Source: an uncultured Brachyspira sp.
Lineage (GTDB): Bacteria; Spirochaetota; Brachyspiria; Brachyspirales; Brachyspiraceae
DNA length: 64,000 nt
NCBI RefSeq assembly: GCF_944388875.1
Contig: NZ_CALXKQ010000013.1
Span: forward strand, 1-64,000
Direction of reading: 5' to 3'
Shown here: positions 15,952-25,050 of the stretch, in pieces
Numbering within the stretch: position 1 is the stretch's first letter
Layout: each line of letters opens with the position of its first letter
The notes under the pieces: model-generated
Told to the model about the DNA's origin: nothing
Database searches by the model: none
The model's input: only the letters and a program-made list of their open reading frames with translations
Position numbers and translations under genes: made by a program

Positions 15952-16373
15952 GATGTTGTATGAGTTTAAAGATATATTAAAGACATGTTAAAGATTAACC
16001 TAATGATTATTTAAAGACTTTAAACTAACTAACTGACTTATGCAGATTTTATTTTTTGAATAATGGCTGAAATAAAAAAAATATTTTAATGCTGTTGCGA
16101 TAATATAATGTAAATCACAGCTTGAAGTATTTATTACAATGCCTTTATTTGAAGCGTAGAGCCTCATTTTTAGGGACTTTTTTATCTAGGTATACATTTA
16201 TATATACTTTACTAAAAATCACTCTTTAAAGCAGTATTTTAAATTTTTAAAAAAAATGTTTTTTTGTTGACTTTAAAATTATTTTGTGTATATTAGTTAA
16301 TGCAAACCAAATTATAAAATGCATCAAAAAACAAAAGCCTGAGAAACTTTTGTAAGCATTAAAGGAAAAAAAT
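15952..16373. other. gene-free spacer with a palindrome half-site and a promoter
   Basis: No gene is supported. GTTGCGATAA at 16094-16103 matches the left arm of the island palindromes, but its right arm has decayed. TTGACT (16267-16272) and TATATT (16289-16294), 16 bp apart, form a plausible promoter for the small frame at 16374. TGCAAACCAAA (16301-16311) is inverted at 16523-16533. Confidence 0.5.
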
Positions 16374-16565
16374 ATGAAAGCTGATAGAGGTATAATACTA
16401 TCTTCTAAGGAGCTTTATGCTCTAAAGAAAAATAACAGTAATTGTTCTTTAATTTTAATAAGTTTGAAATGCGGTACAAGTGTGAACAACTATCACTCAA
16501 ATAGTTTTTTTCCTGCTTGTATTTTGGTTTGCAATAAAAATAAAGCCTTGTACCGCTTTCTATAA
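16374..16565 (+). CDS. putative 63-aa peptide within nested inverted repeats
   Basis: ATG 16374 follows an AAAGGAAAA site and a promoter at 16267-16294, and it opens 63 codons (MKADRGIILSSKELYALKKN...). The composition is less AT-biased than its surroundings. GCGGTACAAG (16471-16480) and CTTGTACCGC (16547-16556) form an inverted repeat inside it, and TGCAAACCAAA/TTTGGTTTGCA spans its leader and body. The family is not recognised. It could be a peptide gene or a structured RNA. Confidence 0.35.
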   Translation: MKADRGIILSSKELYALKKNNSNCSLILISLKCGTSVNNYHSNSFFPACILVCNKNKALYRFL

Positions 16566-16731
16566 ATCTAAAAAAATCATTAAAAATTTATTAAATTAGT
16601 TTTGAAGAATATTATAATTTGATATATAGTTGTTTATACATAAAAATGTACAAAAACTCACAATCATAAATACAATTCAAATAACTAAATATTGATAACA
16701 TAGTATAAATCTTTTATTTTTAAAGATAAAA

Positions 16732-16926
16732 ATGAATAATGAGGAATTAACTAAATGGTTTGAAAATGATAAAAATAATAATGAATTATTAAAACTATAC
16801 AAATTAAAATGGAACATTGTAGAAAAATATTTAATATTGCTAATTAAAATTCTCTTGTTCTATTGTTCCCTTCCATACCTTCAAATTATTATAAAACGAA
16901 AAAGAGAAGGCCTAAATTATCTGTAA
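16732..16926 (+). CDS. small protein of unknown function
   Basis: A 64-aa frame starts MNNEELTKWFENDKNNNELL, has one hydrophobic segment (YLILLIKILLFYCSLPYL) and a basic C-terminus (IIIKRKREGLNYL). No clear ribosome binding site or family is seen. It could be a truncated gene. Confidence 0.3.
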   Translation: MNNEELTKWFENDKNNNELLKLYKLKWNIVEKYLILLIKILLFYCSLPYLQIIIKRKREGLNYL

Positions 16927-17059
16927 TTAAATAGATTGAAAATTAACTATAAACAAAAATAAAGATTTATACTTTTATAGTTCTAAAAATTCATTTATAA
17001 TTATGTATGCTACAGAAATACAAAAATAAATAAAAAAGTATTATTCAGGTAAATAGAAA

Positions 17060-17454
17060 TGCCATACTATTAAATTTCGAGTTACGATTGATGCATTAAA
17101 TAAAAAATACTTAATTTTTGCTTTGCAAAATTAAGTGATCATGATTTTTCTATCTAGAATTAATAAATAAAAATAGTATTTTAATAGTTGATAAAGTTTA
17201 TACTGTAATACAAAAATATCATCATAAAGTTTTAATTCAAAAACTAAACAGCAAGAAAAAAGCATTAATGATAGATGAATTTATTAATGAAGCAGTTTAT
17301 TAATAAAATCAGAGTTAAAATAGAACATGTATTTTCTGTACTTAAAAGATTTAAGATATTATTTACAAAATATAATAATCATTTAAAAAGACTATATTTT
17401 AAGATTTTAAATATTGACTTTTGTTTACAACTACATAGAGGTAAAGAACTATAA
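17060..17454 (+). pseudogene. IS5-family transposase fragment, copy 1
   Basis: Joined frames read CHTIKFRVTIDALNKKYLI, then SDHDFSI, then KVYTVIQKYHHKVLIQK. After a frameshift they give NKIRVKIEHVFSVLKRFKIL, the C-terminal DDE region with the conserved R-x-x-x-E-H motif. Stops and shifts are frequent, so it is inactive. Confidence 0.65.
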
Positions 17455-17464
17455 AAAATTATTA

Positions 17465-17933
17465 TTAATGTTACGGAAATAAGTATAGAAATACCTAAAT
17501 ATGTATAAAATATATATTATTCATGTAAAAATAAGTTTCATGCTATCAAAATTCAAACAGCAATTAATACTGACAGCAAAAAATTATCAATTTTGTTTTA
17601 GATAAAGGTAGTGAACATGATTTTAGTATATATAAAAATACAGCAGAATGTTTTGATGTAAAAAGTAAAATATTTGTTGATAAATGTTATTATGTTATAC
17701 ATAAATTTCATAATAAAGTTTTAATACCAAAGAAAAACAAAAAGAAAATACAATTAAATAGTGGTAAAGTAAAACAAAATCGAGAAATTAATAAAGCTAG
17801 AATTAGAATAGAACATGCTTTTGGTATTTTAAAGATATATAAAATGCTTTCTACTCGCTACCAAAACCATTTCAAAAATTTAATACTAGATTTTTAATAT
17901 TAGTTTCAATATATAATTATTAGCTAAAAAATT
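17465..17933 (+). pseudogene. IS5-family transposase fragment, copy 2
   Basis: The frames give VTEISIEIPKY, then CKNKFHAIKIQTAINTDSKK, GSEHDFSIYKN, FVDKCYYVIHKFHNKVLIPK and NREINKARIRIEHAFGILK. The order matches an IS1031/ISL2-like IS5 transposase, including TE-x-x-I-x-x-P and the R-I-x-x-E-H end. The first catalytic aspartate is replaced (N before VTE) and stops interrupt it. It is different enough from copy 1 to be a separate insertion. Confidence 0.7.
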
Positions 17934-17934
17934 A

Positions 17935-18086
17935 CTTTTGAAACAAGCCTATGAATTTAATGAGATACCAAAATAACATTTTCATTTATTCATTGAAAAA
18001 TAATCATATATAATTAAAAAGGAATATATCAGAAAATTTTTTTTATCATTTATATAATTAAAAAATATAATATACTTGTTTCAAAG
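17935..18086. mobile_element. short element between inverted ends (MITE-like or IS end)
   Basis: CTTTTGAAACAAG (17935-17947) and CTTGTTTCAAAG (18075-18086) are inverted copies about 150 bp apart with no gene between them. The left end abuts the IS5 copy 2 remnant, so it may also be that element's terminus. Confidence 0.45.
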
Positions 18087-18299
18087 GTGCTTGATAAACA
18101 ATTTTTATGAGTTTGTTATTTTATGATATTAATTATTATACAAATTATAAAAATGCATTTTTTTGGTTCTTTTATAGAAGCCCAAAATTATATATTCAGT
18201 AAAATAAATCAGGCTGCCAATATAAAATTAGGACTCCCCAGTATCATAAATAAAATTATTTTGGCAACAAGTCTACTGAAAAACTTTATAAAATAAAAA

Positions 18300-18328
18300 G
18301 GCTTTACCAACAAATAATTGATAAAGCC
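18300..18328 (-). terminator. terminator of the lipoprotein gene at 18353
   Basis: GGCTTTACCAA (18300-18310) pairs with TTGATAAAGCC (18318-18328) with one mismatch. On the minus strand it is followed by CTTTTTATTTT. Confidence 0.75.
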
Positions 18329-18352
18329 CCACAATCTCAAAATAAATAAAAA

Positions 18353-19348
18353 TTAATTAGACTGCTTTTTAAACACTCCGCTAAGTCCATAACTTCCATT
18401 GTTTTCAACTAAAACTAAAGCATCAGAACTTATAGGAGTTATATCTATCATATATGTACCATCAGAACCGTAAACCTCTCCATACTGCATAGAATTGTCA
18501 AATATTTCGCAATAAGGTTCAGCATACTGATTTTCTGATAATACCATTTTACTAACATCTGTACTTTGAATATTAGTTACAGTTTGTCCGTTTTCATCTG
18601 TTGTTATGTTAACAGCATAGAAATAGAATGTTCCATCATCATTTTTCTTTAATTCAATAGAAGCATTATAACCATTTGTATATATATTATCAAAATTATA
18701 ATTATTAATATCCCCTACTTCTTCAAGTTTATAGTCTGAAGCTGATATTAATATACCTCTTGATATTCTATTGTACTCATCAAAAGTTACATCAGCTTTA
18801 TTCTCATAAGGGAAATTATCAAAATTAGGATTTTCTTTTACTTCTCTGTAATAGTAATTAGAATAATAATTTTCTTTTTCCCATTTACTCATTATAGTTT
18901 CATTAGGGTCGCCTTCATAACCTACATAATTATCTTCATAAAGAATTCCATTTATTACTGAAAATCCTTGATAATTTGTAGCTATATTGCTTGGTCCTTC
19001 TTTGTATCTATCTTGTATATTATAAGTTTCATAATAATAAGCATTAGTTCCGTCTTTTGAAGATTCAAAGATATAATTTTTATCTTCCCTATAATCTCCG
19101 TGCTCAAATACATATTCTATATCTCCGTTATCTTTGAAAGTATATTGAGCATTTCCGCCTATTAATATTTTATTTTTTACTTTTTCTAAAAATGCTGTAT
19201 CTGCTTGTGATAATATTTTTTCTGCTGGTATAGTTTCATTTGACTCTGCTGTTTCATTTGTATTAACATTTGCTTGAGTATCTGTTTTATTACCGCATTG
19301 AATTATAATTAAAGACATAATTGTAATTAATAAAAATATTTTTTTCAT
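18353..19348 (-). CDS. lipoprotein of unknown function
   Basis: This protein of 331 aa starts at ATG 19348, chosen because GGAG lies 6 nt upstream; an ATG at 19360 has no such site. A signal peptide ends in LIIIQC with cysteine near residue 18, followed by a Thr/Asn/Glu-rich linker. The body contains many tyrosine-rich beta-type segments with repeated YY and NY pairs. No family is recognised. A pentanucleotide repeat lies 18 bp upstream of the start codon and might affect expression. Confidence 0.75.
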   Translation of the reverse strand: MKKIFLLITIMSLIIIQCGNKTDTQANVNTNETAESNETIPAEKILSQADTAFLEKVKNKILIGGNAQYTFKDNGDIEYVFEHGDYREDKNYIFESSKDGTNAYYYETYNIQDRYKEGPSNIATNYQGFSVINGILYEDNYVGYEGDPNETIMSKWEKENYYSNYYYREVKENPNFDNFPYENKADVTFDEYNRISRGILISASDYKLEEVGDINNYNFDNIYTNGYNASIELKKNDDGTFYFYAVNITTDENGQTVTNIQSTDVSKMVLSENQYAEPYCEIFDNSMQYGEVYGSDGTYMIDITPISSDALVLVENNGSYGLSGVFKKQSN

Positions 19349-19365
19349 ATCAGTCTCCATAACAA

Positions 19366-19392
19366 ATATAATATAATATAATATAATATAAT
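19366..19392. repeat. ATATA pentanucleotide repeat (5.4 copies)
   Basis: Five perfect copies of ATATA plus two bases lie just upstream of the lipoprotein start codon at 19348, where the promoter or 5' leader should be. Slippage could change promoter spacing. Confidence 0.7.
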
Positions 19393-19413
19393 CACAAATA
19401 TATCAATAGAATA

Positions 19414-21186
19414 TTATAATAATCTAGCCACTAAAAGAGTAACATCATCGAACTGAGGCATTTTACCTCTGAAAGATACAGTTTCTTCTACTATATCATT
19501 TACAAGCTCTTTTGAGTTATCATAATCATTTTTCAAAATAGCTTTTAATCTGTCCTCTCCGTATTCTTCTTCATCTTTATTAAATGTTTCTGTTATACCA
19601 TCAGTAAATAATACTATAGTGTCAGAAGAAGAATAAGAAAGCTGTTTATTTTGATATGATGCATCCTCAATAAAACCTAAAGGCTTGCCATGAGTATGCA
19701 TTTCATGTATAGAATCTAAAGAACTAATATCATATTTCTTAATTAAATATTGAGGCAAATGTCCTGCATTTGAATAAGTAATAGTTTTATTTTCTGTATC
19801 AATCACAATCAAGAAACATGTAACAAACATGCCATTATTTGAATCTTTATATATATGCTTATTTGCAGCTTCTAATATTTTTGAAGGATCGTCCATTTCA
19901 GAAAAATACACTCTGAGTATTGAACGAGTCATAGTCATAAAGAAACCTGCCCCTAACCCTTTACCAGATACATCAGCAATCACAAGTCCGTACTTTGTAT
20001 CACTAATCTTGACATAATCATAGAAATCTCCGCCGACATTTTTACTTGGTATACTTACTGCCGCAATATCAAATAAACCATCATTAGGAAACTCTTTAGG
20101 AAGTACGCTCTTTTGAAGCTGTTCTGTGAAGTTAATTTCCTCTGTCAAAGATTCTTTTATTTTGGACTCCTCAGATAATAGAATATGCATATAATTTTCA
20201 CCTATCTGCTGAGCCAACATCTCTAAAAGTGATAAATTACTTAAATTAAATGCCTTATTAATATTTCTCTCCGTAGCAGAAAGAAAACCTATTATCTCAT
20301 CTTTTGCTATTATAGGAGCTACCATAAAACTATTTCTAGTATATCTTAAATTTTTATTAGGTCTGAATCTAATATCTTTATCTACATTAAAGGAATAAAC
20401 AGGTTTTCCAGTACGCAGAACTTCAGAAAGTACATTATCATCAACAGTTACAACTCCGTATTTAAGAACATCCTCATCAATACCAATACCAGCCTTAAAC
20501 TTGAATACTCCGTTTTCTTTTAAAATTACAGATACTCTATGTGCCTCAAATGCCTCGCAGACTATACTAATATTATCATTAAGTATCTCTTCTATAGTTT
20601 CGCATTTATTTATAGATATAGACATCTGATATAAAGCACCAACCTCATAAGCTCTAGATTGGGCTCTGTCATATACCATTTTATTAACTAAAGCTAAAGA
20701 TACAATATTTGCAAATAATGACATTACAACCGTATCCTGCTCTATAAACTTTCCATTTTTTTTATTTATCAAAAATAATGAACCTATATTTCTTTTTCTT
20801 ACTTTTAGAGGTACAAATAATATATTTTTTAATTCATCTCCTAAAATCTCTTTCATAGGTATGAAAGCCGAATCTTCCTGAGGATCATTGGAATATAATG
20901 AACAGGATGTTGTATAAGCTCTTACTGCTAATGGTTTTTCATTATCTATAATATGTCCGAAAAATTTACTGCCTAAAGGTCCTATAGACATTTCATAAGT
21001 TAAATTAAATAATTCCTGATCAACTAAGTAAAGCAAAATAGAATCTGTATACATTATTCTTTTTATTTCAGATACAATGGCTACCAAAGTTTCATCATGA
21101 TCATTACTGGCATTCATTCTCTTTATAATGGAAGAAAAAACTTCAAGCTGCTTTTCTGGATTATCAACTATATCATAAATATCCAC
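19414..21186 (-). CDS. GAF-domain SpoIIE/RsbU-type serine phosphatase
   Basis: This cytoplasmic protein of 590 aa has two GAF-like sensory domains (about residues 10-165 and 180-335). A short helical linker leads to a PP2C-type SpoIIE domain (about 365-590) with metal-binding motifs NVGGDFYD and IADVSGKGLGAG and a late D-D-V-T motif. Such proteins dephosphorylate anti-anti-sigma factors in partner-switching stress control. No partner gene is nearby. The start is GTG 21186 with AGAGG 6 nt upstream. Confidence 0.9.
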   Translation of the reverse strand: MDIYDIVDNPEKQLEVFSSIIKRMNASNDHDETLVAIVSEIKRIMYTDSILLYLVDQELFNLTYEMSIGPLGSKFFGHIIDNEKPLAVRAYTTSCSLYSNDPQEDSAFIPMKEILGDELKNILFVPLKVRKRNIGSLFLINKKNGKFIEQDTVVMSLFANIVSLALVNKMVYDRAQSRAYEVGALYQMSISINKCETIEEILNDNISIVCEAFEAHRVSVILKENGVFKFKAGIGIDEDVLKYGVVTVDDNVLSEVLRTGKPVYSFNVDKDIRFRPNKNLRYTRNSFMVAPIIAKDEIIGFLSATERNINKAFNLSNLSLLEMLAQQIGENYMHILLSEESKIKESLTEEINFTEQLQKSVLPKEFPNDGLFDIAAVSIPSKNVGGDFYDYVKISDTKYGLVIADVSGKGLGAGFFMTMTRSILRVYFSEMDDPSKILEAANKHIYKDSNNGMFVTCFLIVIDTENKTITYSNAGHLPQYLIKKYDISSLDSIHEMHTHGKPLGFIEDASYQNKQLSYSSSDTIVLFTDGITETFNKDEEEYGEDRLKAILKNDYDNSKELVNDIVEETVSFRGKMPQFDDVTLLVARLL

Positions 21187-21484
21187 TTAATACCTCTAAT
21201 GTTTTAATAAGCATCCTATTTAATTATATCATAGTGCATTTTTATAGTCAACATATATTTTTTACATATAATATATATTAGCTCTTTTTTACAGTTATAA
21301 AAATATATAAATACAGTAATAAAAATGTTTTAGAATTAATCTTTTATTTTATATAAACTCTTATTTTATTGGTATAAATAATACATACAAATAGAAAAAC
21401 ATTACTTACATATATAAATACAAGACTATACTTTATAATATCAAATAGTATATATTACAAACATAATATAAATATGCTTAAAAA

Positions 21485-22414
21485 TCAAATGCCGTAAAAC
21501 AATTTTATATCATCTGCAGTAATATCAATATCATTAACGGTAATTTTTCTATGCTCTTCTCGCCTGAACCACGTAAGCTGCCTTTTAGCAAAATTTCTAG
21601 TGCGTTTTTTTATAAGCTCAATGGTTTCATCTAAACTCATTGAATTATTAATAATATAGTCATAGCATTCTTTATAACCTATAGCCTGCATTGATGTATT
21701 AGAATTATTAACCCCCATATTAATAATTCTTTTAACCTCATCAAGCAAGCCTTTATCAAACATTAAATCAACTCTTTTATTAATATTCTCATAAAGAACT
21801 TCTCTGTCTATATCAATAATATAGCTTAAATATTCTAAATCGATAACTGGTTTTCTAGTTTTCCTAAGTTCAGAAAATTTTTTGCCTGTATTGTAGTACA
21901 CTTCTAAAGCCCTTACAACACGCCTGCTGTTAAATCTGTCTATACTTTCTGCAGCATCCTTATCTATATTTAAAAGTTCTAAATACAAACTCTCAAGTCC
22001 GTATTTATCTATTCTCTCATAAAGCTCTTTTCTAATATTTTGAGAACTTTCCTGATTATCATTCATCTCTTCAAATATACCATATTTAATAGCATCAATA
22101 TAAAATCCAGTACCGCCTACTCCGAATATTACTTTATTATCGTTTATATTGGATATTACATCTTTGAATATATCTAAATAATCTTTTATATTAAAATTTA
22201 CAGTAGGCTCAAGTATATTAACCATTCTATAATTATATTTGTTAATTTCATCTATAGAAGGCTTAGCAGAACCTATATCCATATATTTATAAACTTGTAT
22301 TGAGTCTATAGAAATTATATAAGCATTATTATTGAAATATTTATCTATTAAATTATGTACAAAACCGCTTTTACCAGAAGCAGTAGCTCCAGATATAAAT
22401 ACAATTTTTTTCAC
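21485..22414 (-). CDS. miaA: tRNA dimethylallyltransferase
   Basis: This enzyme of 309 aa transfers the dimethylallyl group to A37 of tRNAs reading UNN codons. The P-loop GATASGKS is at residues 9-16, the DSIQVYKYMDIGSAKP substrate motif near 38-53, and the C-terminal RQLTWFRRE motif near residues 283-291. It is the third gene of the gmk-rpoZ-miaA operon, starting 5 nt after the rpoZ stop. Confidence 0.95.
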   Translation of the reverse strand: MKKIVFISGATASGKSGFVHNLIDKYFNNNAYIISIDSIQVYKYMDIGSAKPSIDEINKYNYRMVNILEPTVNFNIKDYLDIFKDVISNINDNKVIFGVGGTGFYIDAIKYGIFEEMNDNQESSQNIRKELYERIDKYGLESLYLELLNIDKDAAESIDRFNSRRVVRALEVYYNTGKKFSELRKTRKPVIDLEYLSYIIDIDREVLYENINKRVDLMFDKGLLDEVKRIINMGVNNSNTSMQAIGYKECYDYIINNSMSLDETIELIKKRTRNFAKRQLTWFRREEHRKITVNDIDITADDIKLFYGI

Positions 22415-22419
22415 TTTAT

Positions 22420-22836
22420 TTATTCATCTTTCTTTTTTGAAGCTCTTTTCTTTTTTTTAGGCTTATCTTCATCTTCATCATAATCATCATACATATCATC
22501 AGAATCATCTATATCAGCAGCAGCATATTCAACTTCATTATCTTCTGATAAAGTTTCTTCTTCTGCAGCAGAATATTCAGATTCATTATATTCACTGTCA
22601 GAATGTTTAAAAGGTGCTTCCTCATCAACTATCATATCAACACCTTCTTCATACTCATATTTAATTTTACCGTCAAGTATATTTTTCATAACAGTAGGTA
22701 TATACTTTCCGCCTCTGTATTTCGTTTCTCCTTTTAATAAAGTTCCTCCGTTTTTTGCCAACTCTATCATAGCTCTGCTAAGTTCATAACGGTTGCCTTT
22801 ATATTCTATAAGTTTTTCCAACGGTATTATACCCAT
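22420..22836 (-). CDS. rpoZ: RNA polymerase omega subunit-like protein with acidic/basic tail
   Basis: This protein of 138 aa has an N-terminal 60 residues that fit omega (IPLEKLIEYKGNRYELSRAMIE, then a short conserved helix). Position directly after gmk is the usual place for rpoZ. The last 75 residues are an acidic Glu/Asp/Ser stretch ending in a lysine-rich tail (KPKKKKRASKKK), which is longer than in most omegas. It should bind the RNA polymerase beta' subunit. Confidence 0.8.
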   Translation of the reverse strand: MGIIPLEKLIEYKGNRYELSRAMIELAKNGGTLLKGETKYRGGKYIPTVMKNILDGKIKYEYEEGVDMIVDEEAPFKHSDSEYNESEYSAAEEETLSEDNEVEYAAADIDDSDDMYDDYDEDEDKPKKKKRASKKKDE

Positions 22837-22859
22837 ATATTAAACTCCATTATATGATT

Positions 22860-23411
22860 TTATAATTTTGAATTTATAGCTTCTTCAAGCTCTTTATAAG
22901 CTTTCTCTACATCAGTATTTTCTATTATGATATCAAATTTATCTTTATATGCTATTTCTCTTTTAGCATTCCATATTCTAGTTTTTATAGTTTCCTCTGT
23001 TTCTGTGCCTCTATCTTCCAATCTTTTTTTAAGCTCATCTATAGAAGGAGGCATTATAAATACATAATTCGCATCTATATCTTTACTTTTAAGATATAAA
23101 GCACCTTGAATATCTATATCAAGTATCAAAATATTATTTTCATCATCAGCTTTCTCTAATTCTTTGAATGATGTTCCGTAATAATTATCATGAACATTAG
23201 CCCATTCTATAAAATCGCCGTCTGTTATCATTTGCTCAAACTTTTCTTTATCTATAAAGTAATAGTCTTTACCATCAACCTCTCCTGATCTAGGCTCTCT
23301 AGTTGTATAGGAAACACTAAATGAAGCGTTAGGATGATTAGCCATATATTTTTTAATTAGAGTAGTTTTACCTGCGGCTGACGGGGCTGTAATAACAACA
23401 ATATTGCTCAT
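22860..23411 (-). CDS. gmk: guanylate kinase
   Basis: This enzyme of 183 aa phosphorylates GMP to GDP. The P-loop is APSAAGKTTL at residues 8-17, with alanine in place of the first glycine. The GMP-binding segment SYTTREPRSGEVDGKDYYF lies near 34-52, and GDFIEWANVHDNYYG follows. The length is slightly shorter than the common 200 aa. It is the first gene of the gmk-rpoZ-miaA operon and is divergent from gltX. Confidence 0.95.
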   Translation of the reverse strand: MSNIVVITAPSAAGKTTLIKKYMANHPNASFSVSYTTREPRSGEVDGKDYYFIDKEKFEQMITDGDFIEWANVHDNYYGTSFKELEKADDENNILILDIDIQGALYLKSKDIDANYVFIMPPSIDELKKRLEDRGTETEETIKTRIWNAKREIAYKDKFDIIIENTDVEKAYKELEEAINSKL

Positions 23412-23520
23412 AATACACCAAATATAAAATTACTATTAATTATAACATAACATAAAAAACATTTCAAGTTATATTATAAAAAACAAAAAAAATTTATTTA
23501 AGCATAAAACTATTATTTAA

Positions 23521-23548
23521 TTGATATTTATTTGTTTTGATGTATAAT
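23521..23548 (+). promoter_or_regulatory. promoter of gltX
   Basis: TTGATA (23521-23526) and TATAAT (23543-23548) are separated by 16 bp, about 35 nt before the gltX start, which has an AAGGAG site. Confidence 0.7.
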
Positions 23549-23582
23549 AGTTCAAGTTTAAACTAACAAGGAGTAAATTTTT

Positions 23583-25028
23583 ATGTCGGATACTAGAGTT
23601 CGTTTCGCTCCGTCTCCAACTGGTTTTTTACATATAGGAAATGCTAGAACTGCATTATTTAACTGGCTGTATGCCAAAGCTATAAATGGAAAATTAATAT
23701 TAAGAATTGAAGATACTGACCAAGAAAGAAGCACTAAAGAGGCCGTTGATATGGCTATAAAATCATTAAAATGGCTTGGTATAGATTGGGATGAAGGTCC
23801 TGAAGTTGGCGGTGATTATGGTCCTTATTTCCAATCCGAAAGACTTGATATATATAAAAAATACACTGAAAAACTTATGGAAGAAGGAAAAGCATATTAC
23901 TGCTTCTGTACTTCCGAAGAGTTAGAAAAAAAATCAAATATGCAGAAAACTCTTAATCAGCCTATTATATATGACGGTAAATGTAAAGATATACCATTGG
24001 AAGAAGCTAAAAAGAGAGTTGCCAATGGAGAGCCTGCTAAAATTAGATTCAGAGTACCTAAAAATCAAGTAATAACATTTGATGACTATGTAAGAGGCGT
24101 TGTAAAAACAAACAGCGATGAAATTGGAGATATAATAATCGTTAGAGAAAATGGTTTCCCTACTTACAATTATGCTGTTGTTATAGATGATATGCTTATG
24201 AAAATATCTCATGTTATAAGAGGAGAAGATCATATATCAAATACTCCTAAGCAAATACTCATATATGAAGCATTAGGTGCTGAACCTCCAAGATTTGCTC
24301 ATACTTCTTCAATACTAGGCAATGACAGAAAGAAATTATCAAAAAGACATGGTGCTGCTACTTTAATGGAATACAAAGATGAAGGTTTTCTTCCTCAGGC
24401 TATGAGAAACTTCCTTGCTTTGCTTGGATGGACTCATCCTCAGGCTATGGAAACTATGGTTGATGATGATATGATTAAGGCATTCAAATTAGACAGATTT
24501 TCAAAAAGTCCTGCAATATTTGATACTGCTAAATTAAGACACTTAAATGCTTGGCATATAAAAAATACAAATTTAGATGAAATTACGGAACTTTTTATAC
24601 CATATCTTGTTAATGGCGGATTCTTAAAAGAAAATTACACCGAAGAAGAACATGCTTGGGCTAAAAAATTAGTTTCTGTTATAAGGCATAACTGTGTTGT
24701 TTTATCGGATATAGTAAAATATGTTCCTGTATTTTTTGAAAATGATTTTGAGCTTACTGATGAAATGAAAGAACTTGTAAATAAAGAAGAAAGTAAGAAT
24801 TTGCTTAAATTTATAAAGAATGATATAGAAAACGTTGATGAAATTACAGATGAATATATGAAAGCCTTAATTAAAAAGGCACAAAAAGAAACTGGATTAA
24901 AAGGTCCTAACCTATATCATCCTATACGTTATGTATTAACAGGAAGTGCTGCTGGAAGCGAACTATCTCATATATGCGAACTTTTAGGTAAAAAAAGTGT
25001 TCTTTATAGATTATCTAAATACATTTAA
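23583..25028 (+). CDS. gltX: glutamyl-tRNA synthetase
   Basis: This class I synthetase of 481 aa charges tRNA with glutamate. The HIGH motif appears as FLHIGNART near residue 16 and the KMSKS equivalent as KKLSKRHG near residue 257. The C-terminal anticodon-binding domain is present. A response regulator gene starts 22 nt downstream, so both are probably co-transcribed. Confidence 0.96.
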   Translation: MSDTRVRFAPSPTGFLHIGNARTALFNWLYAKAINGKLILRIEDTDQERSTKEAVDMAIKSLKWLGIDWDEGPEVGGDYGPYFQSERLDIYKKYTEKLMEEGKAYYCFCTSEELEKKSNMQKTLNQPIIYDGKCKDIPLEEAKKRVANGEPAKIRFRVPKNQVITFDDYVRGVVKTNSDEIGDIIIVRENGFPTYNYAVVIDDMLMKISHVIRGEDHISNTPKQILIYEALGAEPPRFAHTSSILGNDRKKLSKRHGAATLMEYKDEGFLPQAMRNFLALLGWTHPQAMETMVDDDMIKAFKLDRFSKSPAIFDTAKLRHLNAWHIKNTNLDEITELFIPYLVNGGFLKENYTEEEHAWAKKLVSVIRHNCVVLSDIVKYVPVFFENDFELTDEMKELVNKEESKNLLKFIKNDIENVDEITDEYMKALIKKAQKETGLKGPNLYHPIRYVLTGSAAGSELSHICELLGKKSVLYRLSKYI

Positions 25029-25050
25029 AATAATTATACGGGGATAAAAA

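Larger units (their letters stand above)
16927..18352. other. region of transposase debris without intact genes
   Basis: This stretch contains two degraded IS5-type transposase copies, a short element between inverted ends (17935-18086) and the terminator of the lipoprotein gene on its right. Nothing intact is visible. Confidence 0.7.
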
